Origin: Pseudoflavonifractor gallinarum
Lineage (GTDB): Bacteria; Bacillota; Clostridia; Oscillospirales; Oscillospiraceae
NCBI RefSeq assembly: GCF_014982855.1
Contig: NZ_JADCKF010000002.1
Coordinates: forward strand, 62,001 to 126,000
DNA: 64,000 nt
Direction: 5' to 3'
The translations under genes were made by a program, and so were the position numbers. Below the pieces are notes generated by a model. The model worked only from the letters and a program-made list of their open reading frames with translations. It did not search any database and had not been told where the DNA came from. Shown here one piece after another: positions 22,435 to 32,755 of this stretch (positions are counted from its first letter, which is position 1; every line of letters begins with the position of its first letter).

Positions 22435-23811
22435 ATGAGTATTACCATTCGCGCACGCAATCTGCTGCTCAGTAAACGAGGGATGAATCCCACGCGCATC
22501 GTGGCAGCATCCTTTGGGTGCATCATCCTGCTGGGCGCACTGCTGCTGACCCTTCCCATCGCCTCGCGCAGCGGGATGAGCGTCGGTTTTTTTGACGCAC
22601 TGTTTACCGCCACCTCAGCCACCTGCGTCACCGGACTCATTACCGTGGATACCTGGGTCCAGTGGAGCCTCTTTGGGCAGATCATCATCATTATGATGAT
22701 CCAGCTGGGGGGCCTTGGCTTTATGACCCTCATCACCATGGTGTCCTTTGCGCTCCACCGCCGCATCGGCCTGTCGGAGCGGCTCATCATGGTGTCCACC
22801 TTCAACCTCAACGATCTGGATGGTGTGGTGCGCATGGTACGCCATGCGCTCATGGGCACCTTTCTGATCGAGGGGGTGGGGGCGGTGATCCTCTCCATCT
22901 GCTTCATTCCAACCTTTGGACTGCTCCGGGGGATCTGGCATGGCATCTTCCACGCCATCTCCGCGTTCTGCAACGCGGGCTTTGATCTGATGGGCGGAGA
23001 GTACGGCCCCTTTTCCAGTATGATCGGGGCGAACCATCACCCGGTTGTACTGCTCACCACGGCCGCCCTCATCATCATCGGCGGCCTGGGATTTTTCGTC
23101 TGGGAGGATCTGGTGCGCAGCCGGTGCTGGCGCAAGCTCTCCCTGTACAGCAAGCTGGTGCTGGTGATGACGGCGGGACTGCTGCTCTTCGGCACCGTCT
23201 TTACCCTGCTGGCGGAATACCACAATCCCGCCACGCTGGGGAACATGCCCCTGTGGCAGAAACTGCTCAACGCCTTTTTCCAGTCCACCACCCTGCGTAC
23301 AGCCGGCTTTGACGCGCTGGGACAGGGCGGGCTCCACGACAACACCAAGGCCATTTCGGTGGTGCTCATGCTGGTGGGCGGTTCGTCGGGCTCCACCGCG
23401 GGCGGCATCAAGACTGTGACGCTGGCGGTGCTCATGCTGGCTCTGCGGGCGGGGCTGAAGGGGAAGGAGCAGGTGACCCTGCGGGGCCGGGCCATCTCCT
23501 ATCAGCGGGTCATCAATGCCATGACCCTGACGCTGGTGGTGATCACGCTGTTTCTGACCGGGTCCATCATCCTCTCCTCGGTGGAGAGCCTGCCCTACAT
23601 CGACTGCGCCTTCGAAGTGGCGTCGGCACTGGGTACGGTGGGCCTGACCACCGGCATCACCGCGCATCTCTCCCGTTTTTCCCAGGCAGTGCTTGTCCTG
23701 TTTATGTATCTGGGCCGTGTGGGCGTGCTTTCGTTCTCCATCGCATTCCTGACCCGGCGTAAAAAACTGGCCAAGATCCAGTATCCCAATGTGGACATTA
23801 TGATCGGATAA
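22435..23811 (+). CDS. trkH: Potassium uptake channel subunit, TrkH/KtrB family
   Basis: 458 aa with about ten membrane helices in the four-fold M1-P-M2 pattern. The pore loops are visible as ATSATCVTGL, SAFCNAGFDLMG, STTLRTAGFDALG and ASALGTVGLTTG, each with the selectivity-filter glycine. The length fits KtrB more than TrkH. The ATG at 22435 follows a poor ribosome site; an in-frame extension upstream runs through hairpins and is not credible. The RCK partner gene is 16 nt downstream, so this is a two-component K+ uptake system. Confidence 0.93.
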   Translation: MSITIRARNLLLSKRGMNPTRIVAASFGCIILLGALLLTLPIASRSGMSVGFFDALFTATSATCVTGLITVDTWVQWSLFGQIIIIMMIQLGGLGFMTLITMVSFALHRRIGLSERLIMVSTFNLNDLDGVVRMVRHALMGTFLIEGVGAVILSICFIPTFGLLRGIWHGIFHAISAFCNAGFDLMGGEYGPFSSMIGANHHPVVLLTTAALIIIGGLGFFVWEDLVRSRCWRKLSLYSKLVLVMTAGLLLFGTVFTLLAEYHNPATLGNMPLWQKLLNAFFQSTTLRTAGFDALGQGGLHDNTKAISVVLMLVGGSSGSTAGGIKTVTLAVLMLALRAGLKGKEQVTLRGRAISYQRVINAMTLTLVVITLFLTGSIILSSVESLPYIDCAFEVASALGTVGLTTGITAHLSRFSQAVLVLFMYLGRVGVLSFSIAFLTRRKKLAKIQYPNVDIMIG

Positions 23812-23827
23812 AAAAGAAGGGGATTGC

Positions 23828-24478
23828 ATGAAAACATTTGTTGTCATCGGTCTGGGCCGATTTGGAAACGCTGTGGCCACCGAGCTGTGCACGCTGGGCC
23901 ATGAGGTACTGGCCATCGACGCCGACCCGGAGAAGGTGCAGAAGGTGGTGGATCTGGTGACCCACGCCGTCACCGGAGACGCCAGAGACGCGGCGGTCCT
24001 GCGGGCGCTGGGCGTGCGCAACTATGACTGCGCCATCGTGGCCACCGGCAACGACGTGGGCAACAGCGCCCTCATCACCCTCAATCTGAAGGAAGTGGGG
24101 GTCAAGCAGGTGGTGTGCAAGGCCCAAAGCCATGTACATCGGAAGGTACTGGAGAAGATCGGAGCCGACCGGGTGATCTTCCCTGAGCATGAGATGGGAC
24201 TGAAGCTGGCCCAGGGCCTCTCCAGCTCCAACGTGCTCAACTTTATCGAGCTCTCCGACGACTTCAGCATCGTGGAGCTGGCGGTGCCCAAGGTGTGGAT
24301 GGGCAAGAGCATCCGGGAGCTGGACATCCGTGCCAAGCACCATGTCAACGTCATCGCGGTGCGCGGCCCGGAGGGCGTGCTGGACGTGGCCCCCGGCGGC
24401 GACTACCGGCTGGTCCAGGGCGGACGGATCGTGGTGCTGGGCCGTACCGAGTATATCAACCTGCTGCATAGCCTGTAA
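23828..24478 (+). CDS. trkA: Potassium uptake regulatory subunit, TrkA/KtrA family (RCK domains)
   Basis: 216 aa: an N-terminal Rossmann RCK_N domain (VIGLGRFGNAVATEL at 5-19, an acidic strand end at AIDAD) and a C-terminal RCK_C domain (about 135-216). This is the cytoplasmic ring that gates the TrkH/KtrB pore in response to ATP/ADP, NAD(H) or, in many Firmicutes, cyclic di-AMP bound by RCK_C. Ribosome site GAAGGGG precedes the start. Single-RCK length matches KtrA. Confidence 0.95.
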   Translation: MKTFVVIGLGRFGNAVATELCTLGHEVLAIDADPEKVQKVVDLVTHAVTGDARDAAVLRALGVRNYDCAIVATGNDVGNSALITLNLKEVGVKQVVCKAQSHVHRKVLEKIGADRVIFPEHEMGLKLAQGLSSSNVLNFIELSDDFSIVELAVPKVWMGKSIRELDIRAKHHVNVIAVRGPEGVLDVAPGGDYRLVQGGRIVVLGRTEYINLLHSL

Positions 24479-24489
24479 GGAAGATGAAG

Positions 24490-25254
24490 ATGGAATCAAT
24501 TACCAGCCGGCAGAATCCGCTGGCCGTCCACATCCGCAAGCTGGGGGCGGAGGGGAAGTACCGCCGGAGCCAGAGACAGTACCTCTGCGAGGGCGAAAAA
24601 CTGGTGGGGGAGGCCCTGCGCTGGAGCGCCGGGGTGGAGACCCTGGTCTACGCCCGGGGAAAGACTCCCCCCGAGGACCTGCCCCAGGAGATCCGTCTGG
24701 TGGAGGTGCCTGAGGGACTCTTTGAGAGCCTCTCCACCGTGGAGACCCCTCAGGGCGTCCTGGCCGTGTGCCGCAGACCGGAGACGGCGCTGCCTGAGAC
24801 CATGGCGCCGGGCGGGTATCTGGTGCTGGACGGACTCCAGGACCCGGGGAACGTGGGCACCATCTGGCGCACCGCCGATGCGCTGGGAGCTGCGGGAGTG
24901 GTCCTGCTGCCCCGCTGCGCCGACCCCTTTTCGCCCAAGACGGTCCGCTCCACCATGGGGGCCTGCTTCCGGCTCCCGGTGTGGGAGACCGATCTGGAGC
25001 ACCTGTGTCCCCGGCTGGCGGCGGCGGAGATCCCCCTGTACGCCACCGCCCTGCGGGAGGATACGGCCGATGTGCGGGAGCTGCCTCTGGAGCGGGCGGC
25101 CGTGGTCATCGGCAGCGAGGGCAGGGGCATCTCCCAGGAGGCCCTGGCCCGGTGTGAAAAGACCATCCGCATCCCCATGCGGGAGCGGTGTGAGTCCCTC
25201 AACGCGGCGGCAGCTGCCACCGTGGTGCTCTGGGAGATGGCCCGCGGCCACTGA
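24490..25254 (+). CDS. TrmH/SpoU-family RNA 2'-O-methyltransferase
   Basis: 254 aa. An N-terminal L30e-like substrate-binding domain (ITSRQNPLAVHIRKL...RRSQRQYLCEGEKLV) precedes the SPOUT methyltransferase knot with its three motifs: NVGTIWRTADALGA, VVIGSEGRGIS and IPMRERCESLNAAAAATVVLWE. The family methylates ribose in rRNA or tRNA using S-adenosylmethionine; the target position cannot be read from sequence. The second ATG (24490) is preferred because TAAGGAAG ends 6 nt before it; the first, at 24484, is too close. Downstream of trkA by 11 nt. Confidence 0.92.
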   Translation: MESITSRQNPLAVHIRKLGAEGKYRRSQRQYLCEGEKLVGEALRWSAGVETLVYARGKTPPEDLPQEIRLVEVPEGLFESLSTVETPQGVLAVCRRPETALPETMAPGGYLVLDGLQDPGNVGTIWRTADALGAAGVVLLPRCADPFSPKTVRSTMGACFRLPVWETDLEHLCPRLAAAEIPLYATALREDTADVRELPLERAAVVIGSEGRGISQEALARCEKTIRIPMRERCESLNAAAAATVVLWEMARGH

Positions 25255-25316
25255 ACAAAAGGGAAGAACGGATAGACGGAGTGAGATCCCGGTAGAGAAA
25301 GAGAGGGAGAAATTCC

Positions 25317-26549
25317 ATGTCTGTGCTGAAGTATTGGCTGTGGCTCACCACCCGGCCCTCCATCCGGCCGGGGGAGGCGGCCGCCCTGGCCGAGCGTCTG
25401 GGCGGGGCCGAACAGGTCTATGTGGCCGACCGGGCGGAGTATGAGCTGCTGGGTCTGCCCTCTAAGCTCCGGGAGGAGCTCTGCCACAAGGAGATGGACT
25501 GGCCGGAGCGCATCCTGGAGGACTGCGCCCGGCGGAACATCCGGATTTTGACCATACAGGACGCCGCCTACCCGGAGCGTCTGCGCCAGATCGACGCGCC
25601 GCCCGCCCTTCTCTACGTGAAGGGGAAGAACCTCCCCTTTGACGAGCGGGTGGTCATCGGCGTGGTGGGCTCCCGCCGGGCCAGCCCCTACGGGATCGAG
25701 AAGGCGGCGGAGCTGGGCCGGGACCTGGCCCGCCGGGGCGCGGTGGTGGTCTCGGGCGTGGCCCAGGGAGTGGATGCCGCCGCCCTGCGCAGCGCCATCC
25801 GGGCCGGAGGCACCGTGTGCTCGGTGCTGGGCGGCGGGATCGACGTGGTCTATCCATCCTCCAGCGCGGACCTCTACCGGGTGGTGCCCCAGGTGGGCAC
25901 CCTTATCAGCGAGTATCCGCCGGGGACCGCCACCGAGGGGTGGCACTACCCCATCCGCAACCGCATCATCAGCGGTCTGAGCCTGGGCGTGGCGGCAGTG
26001 GAGGCCAGCGTGAAGAGCGGCACCCTCATCACCGCCCGCACCGCGCTGGACCAGAACCGGGACGTCTTTGCCTTTCCGGGGTTAGCGGGAAATCCCGGCA
26101 GTCAGGGGACCAATCTCCTCATCCAGCGGGGGGAGGCCAAGCTCATCCAGTCGGCCGCCGACATCCTGGTGGAGTACGAGGGACTCTATTCGGCCCGCCT
26201 GCGGCCCGGCCCACCGCGAAAGCGGGAGAAAAGGGAACCAGGAGCGCAAGAGGCTCCCCAGCATCCCCGCCCCAAAGGGCCGGAGCCGGCCCCCCAGGCG
26301 GTTGACAACTCGGAAGGAAGGGCTTATAGTACCTTTCAAGAGCAGACCGGAGAGTTTACGGCCGAAGAGAAGGCCATCCTCCTGGCCCTGGGGGAGGAGC
26401 GGCTGCGGCCGGACGACCTGGTGGAGCGTACCGGCCTCCCGGCCAGCGGGGTGCTGGCCAGCCTCACCATGCTGACTATGCGGGGCATCCTGGCCCAGCG
26501 GCCGGGCAATTTCTTTGAAGCCCTGATCCTGCTGCGGGAGAAGGACTGA
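25317..26549 (+). CDS. dprA: DNA-processing protein DprA
   Basis: 410 aa, loads RecA on incoming single-stranded DNA during natural transformation. A SAM-like N-terminal region (1-75) is followed by the Rossmann-like core (about 80-300) with VVGSRRASPYG, VSGVAQGVDAAA and the SEYPPGTATEGWHYPIRNRIISGLS block. A basic, Pro-rich linker (about 300-335) leads to a C-terminal winged-helix (about 340-405). No competence genes neighbour it; dprA next to topA is a common order in Firmicutes, so it is core here and no proof of competence. Confidence 0.93.
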   Translation: MSVLKYWLWLTTRPSIRPGEAAALAERLGGAEQVYVADRAEYELLGLPSKLREELCHKEMDWPERILEDCARRNIRILTIQDAAYPERLRQIDAPPALLYVKGKNLPFDERVVIGVVGSRRASPYGIEKAAELGRDLARRGAVVVSGVAQGVDAAALRSAIRAGGTVCSVLGGGIDVVYPSSSADLYRVVPQVGTLISEYPPGTATEGWHYPIRNRIISGLSLGVAAVEASVKSGTLITARTALDQNRDVFAFPGLAGNPGSQGTNLLIQRGEAKLIQSAADILVEYEGLYSARLRPGPPRKREKREPGAQEAPQHPRPKGPEPAPQAVDNSEGRAYSTFQEQTGEFTAEEKAILLALGEERLRPDDLVERTGLPASGVLASLTMLTMRGILAQRPGNFFEALILLREKD

Positions 26550-26554
26550 GCACC

Positions 26555-26682
26555 GGCGGGATCTCCCGCCCAAGGGCGTACCTGAACATCGGCAAACCAA
26601 ACCCGGAGCGCGGTGGTTTGCCGATGATCAGATCCGCTCTGACGCCCACCAGAGGGCGCAGTTGGTCCGCCCAGGCGCGGAC
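26555..26682 (+). promoter_or_regulatory. Structured dprA-topA intergenic RNA
   Basis: Hairpin GGCGGG-ATCT-CCCGCC (26555-26570), then a possible three-way junction: GGGCGT (26574-26579) with ACGCCC (26642-26647) enclosing a perfect 13-bp stem (26587-26599 with 26614-26626) and CAGA/TCTG (26629-26641). Downstream, GTCCGC/GCGGAC (26665-26682) competes with GGGCG/CGCCC (26654-26672). The arrangement looks like a cis-regulatory leader of topA or a terminator cluster without T-runs. No known RNA family is recognised. Confidence 0.4.
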
Positions 26683-26734
26683 GAGAGAAGGGCCTCCGGA
26701 ACAGAGACGGAGAGACCCAATTGGAGGTACTATT

Positions 26735-29059
<2,325 letters not shown>

Positions 29060-29068
29060 GGAGAACAC

Positions 29069-30379
29069 ATGGAACCTGTTATCGTGATCGGCGCGGGCCT
29101 GGCCGGATGTGAGGCCGCGTGGCAGCTGGCCCAGCGGGGCATTCCGGTGGAGCTGCATGAGATGAAGCCCCGGAAAAAGACCCCCGCCCACCACTCGGAC
29201 GACTTTGGAGAGTTGGTGTGCTCCAACTCCCTGCGCTCCGACCAGCTGGAGAATGCGGTGGGCCTGCTCAAGGAGGAGCTGCGCCGCCTGGGCTCCCTCA
29301 TCCTCCGCTGTGCCGACGAGCACCGGGTGGAGGCGGGCGGCGCCCTGGCGGTGGACCGCCACGCCTTTTCCGGGGCCATCACCCGGGCGGTGAAGGAGCA
29401 CCCCCTCATCACCGTGGTGGAGGGGGAGGTCACCGAGATCCCCGCGGAGGGAAATGTGATCGTGGCCTCCGGGCCCCTCACCTCCGAGGCCCTGAGCGAG
29501 CGCATCAAGGCCTTTTTCCCCGAGAGCCGCTATCTCAACTTCTACGACGCGGCGGCCCCCCTGGTCACCTTTGAGAGCGTGGATATGACCTCGGCGTGGT
29601 TTGCCTCCCGCTACGACAAGGGCACGCCGGACTATATCAACTGCCCCCTCACGGAGGAGGAGTACGACGCCTTCTGGACCGAGCTGTGCGCCGCCCAGGA
29701 GGCTGAGGTCCACGGCTTTGAGGACAAACAGGTCTTTGAGGGCTGTATGCCCGTGGAGGTCATGGCCCGACGGGGGAAGCAGACCCTCTGCTACGGCCCC
29801 CTCAAGCCCCGGGGCCTCAAGGACCCCAAGACGGGGAAGGAGCCCTTCGCCGTGGTGCAGCTGCGCAAGGACAACGCCGAGGGCTCCATCTACAATCTGG
29901 TGGGCTTCCAGACCCATTTGAAGTGGCCCGAGCAGCGGCGGGTCTTTTCCATGATCCCCGCCCTGCGCAGCGCGGAATTCGTGCGCTACGGCGTGATGCA
30001 CCGGAACACCTACCTGGATTCCCCCCGGATGCTGGACCGCTATTACCGGGTCAAGCATGAGCCCCGGGTGTGCTTCGCCGGACAGATCACCGGCGTGGAG
30101 GGATATGTGGAGTCCACCGCCTCCGGCTTCCTGGCGGCGGTGGAGCTGGCCCGCAGACTTCAGGGCAAGCCCCCGGTGGACTTTCCCCAGGAGACGGCGG
30201 TGGGGGCGCTGGCCCTCTACATCAGCAACGAGACGGTGGGCGACTTCCAGCCCATGAACGTGAACTTCGGCATCATCCCGCCCCTGGGCTATAAGGTCAA
30301 GGGCAAAAGAAACAAGAATGCCGAGCTGAGCCGCCGGGCGCTGGAGATCCTGGACAAGCTGGACCCGGCGGAGCTGTAA
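29069..30379 (+). CDS. trmFO: Folate/FAD-dependent tRNA U54 methyltransferase TrmFO
   Basis: 436 aa. Uses methylenetetrahydrofolate and FADH2 to make ribothymidine at tRNA position 54. The N-terminal FAD site VIVIGAGLAGCEAAWQLAQ, the LHEMKP segment, SNSLRSDQLENAVGLLKEE and the ITGVEGYVESTASG block are all typical. It is directly downstream of topA, the order known from Bacillus (topA-trmFO). It is the last gene before a small accessory patch. Confidence 0.96.
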   Translation: MEPVIVIGAGLAGCEAAWQLAQRGIPVELHEMKPRKKTPAHHSDDFGELVCSNSLRSDQLENAVGLLKEELRRLGSLILRCADEHRVEAGGALAVDRHAFSGAITRAVKEHPLITVVEGEVTEIPAEGNVIVASGPLTSEALSERIKAFFPESRYLNFYDAAAPLVTFESVDMTSAWFASRYDKGTPDYINCPLTEEEYDAFWTELCAAQEAEVHGFEDKQVFEGCMPVEVMARRGKQTLCYGPLKPRGLKDPKTGKEPFAVVQLRKDNAEGSIYNLVGFQTHLKWPEQRRVFSMIPALRSAEFVRYGVMHRNTYLDSPRMLDRYYRVKHEPRVCFAGQITGVEGYVESTASGFLAAVELARRLQGKPPVDFPQETAVGALALYISNETVGDFQPMNVNFGIIPPLGYKVKGKRNKNAELSRRALEILDKLDPAEL

Positions 30380-30386
30380 CCGACCC

Positions 30387-30620
30387 TTACAGCCGGTGGA
30401 GGGCCAGTCCCAGCCGCAGGCCCCGGAGAAAGGCCGCCTCGGCGTCCAGCTGGGCGCACTCGTCGGCCGCGTCCCGGAGCTTTTCGCAGAAGGGATCGCC
30501 CATTTCCTCCCGGACCCGGCCCAGGTGCCGCTCCCGGAGGGCATAGCAGTCCGGGAGATCCCCGGCGTCCCGGTCCAGCCGGGCAGCGAGTTCATACAAG
30601 GCAAAGAGTAAGTTATCCAC
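30387..30620 (-). CDS. Small DUF6809-like protein of unknown function
   Basis: 77 aa, soluble, helical and acidic/basic mixed. The ending AAFLRGLRLGLALHRL resembles a family of small Oscillospiraceae proteins (DUF6809-like, from memory). The GTG at 30620 is chosen because a longer frame would begin inside the promoter and operator. Promoter on the minus strand: TTGACA (reverse of 30672-30677), 17 bp, TATATT (reverse of 30649-30654). It is divergent from an XRE regulator whose presumed operator arms bracket this promoter. Its stop lies 7 nt from that of convergent trmFO. Confidence 0.6.
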   Translation of the reverse strand: MDNLLFALYELAARLDRDAGDLPDCYALRERHLGRVREEMGDPFCEKLRDAADECAQLDAEAAFLRGLRLGLALHRL

Positions 30621-30629
30621 ACCATCACC

Positions 30630-30668
30630 CCAATAAAACCATGATTGCAATATACACGGTTTTATTGG
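30630..30668. promoter_or_regulatory. Inverted-repeat operator candidate
   Basis: CCAATAAAACC (30630-30640) and GGTTTTATTGG (30658-30668) are perfect inverse complements separated by 17 bp, in the divergent region upstream of an XRE repressor gene. Arm centres are 28 bp apart, close to three helical turns, suiting two repressor dimers or a tetramer. Confidence 0.65.
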
Positions 30669-30677
30669 ATATGTCAA
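30649..30677 (-). promoter_or_regulatory. Minus-strand sigma-A promoter of the small DUF6809-like gene
   Basis: Read on the minus strand: TTGACA (30677-30672), 17-bp spacer, TATATT (30654-30649). One arm of the inverted repeat lies in the spacer and the other just past the expected start of transcription. Confidence 0.65.
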
Positions 30678-30686
30678 GGGGGAGCC

Positions 30687-30917
30687 ATGTACCATAACGA
30701 ATTATTTGGTTTGCGCTTACGCAAGATGCGCAGTCACAACCATGAGACGCAACGGGAACTGGCGGAGGTTTTGGGTGTAAAGCCAAACCAGATCGGAGAA
30801 ATGGAAAATGGCCGGGGTGCTACGACCCTTGCAAAATTAGCGCAGCTCTGTGCGCATTACAATGTCACGGCTGATTATCTTTTAGGTTTGACGGATGAGC
30901 CACGGCCATTGAGATGA
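30687..30917 (+). CDS. XRE-family helix-turn-helix regulator (first of a tandem pair)
   Basis: 76 aa, one Cro/CI-type HTH domain: RLRKMRSHNHETQRELAEVL, then GVKPNQIGEMENGRG as recognition region, then LAQLCAHYNVTADYLLGLTDEP. No sensor domain. The ATG at 30687 has AAGGGGGAG 3-11 nt upstream; a 14-codon upstream extension would cover the operator arm and is rejected. It probably binds the 11-bp inverted repeat in its own leader. Lower GC and less biased codons than neighbours suggest an accessory gene. Confidence 0.88.
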   Translation: MYHNELFGLRLRKMRSHNHETQRELAEVLGVKPNQIGEMENGRGATTLAKLAQLCAHYNVTADYLLGLTDEPRPLR

Positions 30918-30999
30918 GACAAGGAGTAACCCTGTCAATCAGAAGCAGGACCAAATGCAGTCAAAATGAGATTGTATCTGATCTGTGAGGGGGCAGCGT

Positions 31000-31230
31000 A
31001 TGTTTGAGCGCGCCATCTTTTCGGCCCGGCTGAAAGAACTCATTCAGCGGCGGAACATGACCTATGCCCAGCTGGCCCGGGCGCTGGGGGTCTCTACCGC
31101 GCAGGTCAGCGACATGGCCAACGGAAAAGCCGGGACCTCCATGGAGCGGTTGTATAAGCTCTGCAAGACCTTTGAGGTGTCTGCCGACTACCTGTTGGGT
31201 CTGACAGACGAGCCGCGGCCGTTGGCATAG
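31000..31230 (+). CDS. XRE-family helix-turn-helix regulator (second of a tandem pair)
   Basis: 76 aa, same architecture as the preceding regulator: RLKELIQRRNMTYAQLARAL, GVSTAQVSDMANGKAG, then SADYLLGLTDEPRPLA. Both proteins are the same length and share the C-terminal ADYLLGLTDEPRPL block, so they are paralogues. This copy has the higher GC and codon use of the host core. The ATG at 31000 follows GTGAGGGGG; an in-frame start five codons upstream lies within that ribosome site. Confidence 0.88.
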   Translation: MFERAIFSARLKELIQRRNMTYAQLARALGVSTAQVSDMANGKAGTSMERLYKLCKTFEVSADYLLGLTDEPRPLA

Positions 31231-31271
31231 GGCTGGTCCGGATGAGAACACAGAAAGAAGAGGGAAAAGTC

Positions 31272-32312
31272 ATGAAGATCATCGTAGACGCCATGGGCGG
31301 CGACAACGCGCCCGCCTCAAACGTAAAGGGTGCACTGGCTGCCATCCGGGAGCAGGGAGTAGAGGTCATCCTGGTGGGCCGGGGGGAGGAGATCCTCCAG
31401 GTCCTCAACGAGGAGGGCATGAAGGAGCCCCCGGCAGGGATGGAGATCGTCCATGCCTCCGAGGTGGTGGAGATCTGTGACAATCCGGCCACCGCCTTCC
31501 GGGAGAAGAAGGACTCCTCCCTCACAGTGGGGCTCAATCTGCTCAAGGACGGCAAGGGCGACGCCTTTGTCTCGGCGGGCAGCACCGGCGCGCTGCTGGC
31601 GGCGGCCACCCTCATCGTCAAGCGCATCAAGGGCATCCGCCGGGCGGCCATGGCCCCGGTGGTGCCCACCGGAAACGGCGGGGCCGTCCTCATCGACTGC
31701 GGCGCCACTGCCGAGTGTACCCCCGAATACCTGCTCCAGTTTGCCTTCATGGGCTCCTACTATGCCGAGCGGGTGCTGGGCCGTCCGGAGCCGCGGGTGG
31801 GCCTCCTGAACATCGGGGCCGAGCCCTCCAAGGGCACCGAGCTGCAGCAGAAGACCTACGCCCTCCTGCAGGAGGCCGGGGAGCAGGGCCGCATCCACTT
31901 CACCGGCAACGTGGAGGGCAAAGAGGCGGTCTACGGCGCGGTGGACGTGATTGTCTCCGATGGCTACTCGGGCAATATCTTCCTCAAGACCATGGAGGGG
32001 ACCGGCGGCTTCCTGGCCAAGCAGCTCAAGGCCATGTTCAAGAAGAACCTGATCACCAAGCTGGCGGCCCTTCTGGTCTCGGGCGGCATCCGCTCCTTCA
32101 AGAAGATCCTGGACGCCGGAGAGGTGGGCGGCACCGCCTTCATCGGCATCTCCAAGCCGGTCATCAAGGCCCACGGCTCCTCTGACGACTATGCCATCAA
32201 GAATGCCATCCGGCAGGCCGCCAAGTTTGCCGCCTCGGGCATCATTGAGGACATCACCGAGAATGTGGAGCACATGCGTCTCCCCGTGCAGGTGAAAAAG
32301 GAAGAGGGCTGA
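31272..32312 (+). CDS. plsX: Phosphate acyltransferase PlsX
   Basis: 346 aa. Converts acyl-ACP to acyl-phosphate, the first step of phospholipid synthesis with PlsY in Firmicutes. The start MKIIVDAMGGDNAP, the SAGSTGALLAAATLIVKRIKGI block and the C-terminal GISKPVIKAHGSSD are family hallmarks. The ATG at 31272 gives the family N terminus; a 10-codon upstream extension is not supported. acpP, whose product supplies the substrate, follows under its own promoter. Confidence 0.95.
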   Translation: MKIIVDAMGGDNAPASNVKGALAAIREQGVEVILVGRGEEILQVLNEEGMKEPPAGMEIVHASEVVEICDNPATAFREKKDSSLTVGLNLLKDGKGDAFVSAGSTGALLAAATLIVKRIKGIRRAAMAPVVPTGNGGAVLIDCGATAECTPEYLLQFAFMGSYYAERVLGRPEPRVGLLNIGAEPSKGTELQQKTYALLQEAGEQGRIHFTGNVEGKEAVYGAVDVIVSDGYSGNIFLKTMEGTGGFLAKQLKAMFKKNLITKLAALLVSGGIRSFKKILDAGEVGGTAFIGISKPVIKAHGSSDDYAIKNAIRQAAKFAASGIIEDITENVEHMRLPVQVKKEEG

Positions 32313-32364
32313 TTGTGGGTTTTCCACGATTTTCCCACGGGGAGAGAAAAAATCAAAAATCCTA

Positions 32365-32393
32365 TTGACAGCTTGCCTTATCTTGCCTATTAT
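32365..32393 (+). promoter_or_regulatory. Sigma-A promoter of acpP
   Basis: TTGACA at 32365, 17 bp, TATTAT at 32388. A strong promoter fits the need for much acyl carrier protein. No clear FapR-type palindrome was seen. Confidence 0.88.
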
Positions 32394-32447
32394 TTTAGTG
32401 CAATTACCGTTCCTGAATACAGAACGATATGATAGGAGAAGATAGAT

Positions 32448-32678
32448 ATGATTTTTGAGAAAATCGTGGCTCTGCTGTCCGAGCAGCTGGGCGTGGACGC
32501 CGAGAACATCACCATGGACACCTCCTTTGAGGAGCTGGGCGCCGACTCCGTGGACGTGGTCGATCTGACCATGGCGGTGGAGGAGGCCTTCAACCTGGAG
32601 GACCTGGCCGATGAGAACCTGTCCGACATGACCACTGTGGGAGACTTCGTCCGTTTCCTGCAGACCAAGCTGGATTGA
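32448..32678 (+). CDS. acpP: Acyl carrier protein
   Basis: 76 aa, acidic. The phosphopantetheine attachment serine is Ser34 in FEELGADSVDVVDL (the usual DSLD is DSVD here). The four-helix ACP pattern is complete. Carries growing fatty acyl chains and feeds PlsX. GATAGGAG-type ribosome site; a 12-bp terminator follows at once, so it is a single-gene transcript or the end of a plsX read-through. Confidence 0.96.
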   Translation: MIFEKIVALLSEQLGVDAENITMDTSFEELGADSVDVVDLTMAVEEAFNLEDLADENLSDMTTVGDFVRFLQTKLD

Positions 32679-32688
32679 TCGTTTGCCT

Positions 32689-32720
32689 GCAAGCCCCGCC
32701 CACGGCGGGGCTTGCGTTTT
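32689..32720 (+). terminator. Intrinsic terminator after acpP
   Basis: Perfect 12-bp GCAAGCCCCGCC / GGCGGGGCTTGC stem with a CAC loop, followed by GTTTTG. Confidence 0.85.
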
Positions 32721-32755
32721 GAATCGTATGGAACTGGAGAAGAGGAGGAACCACC

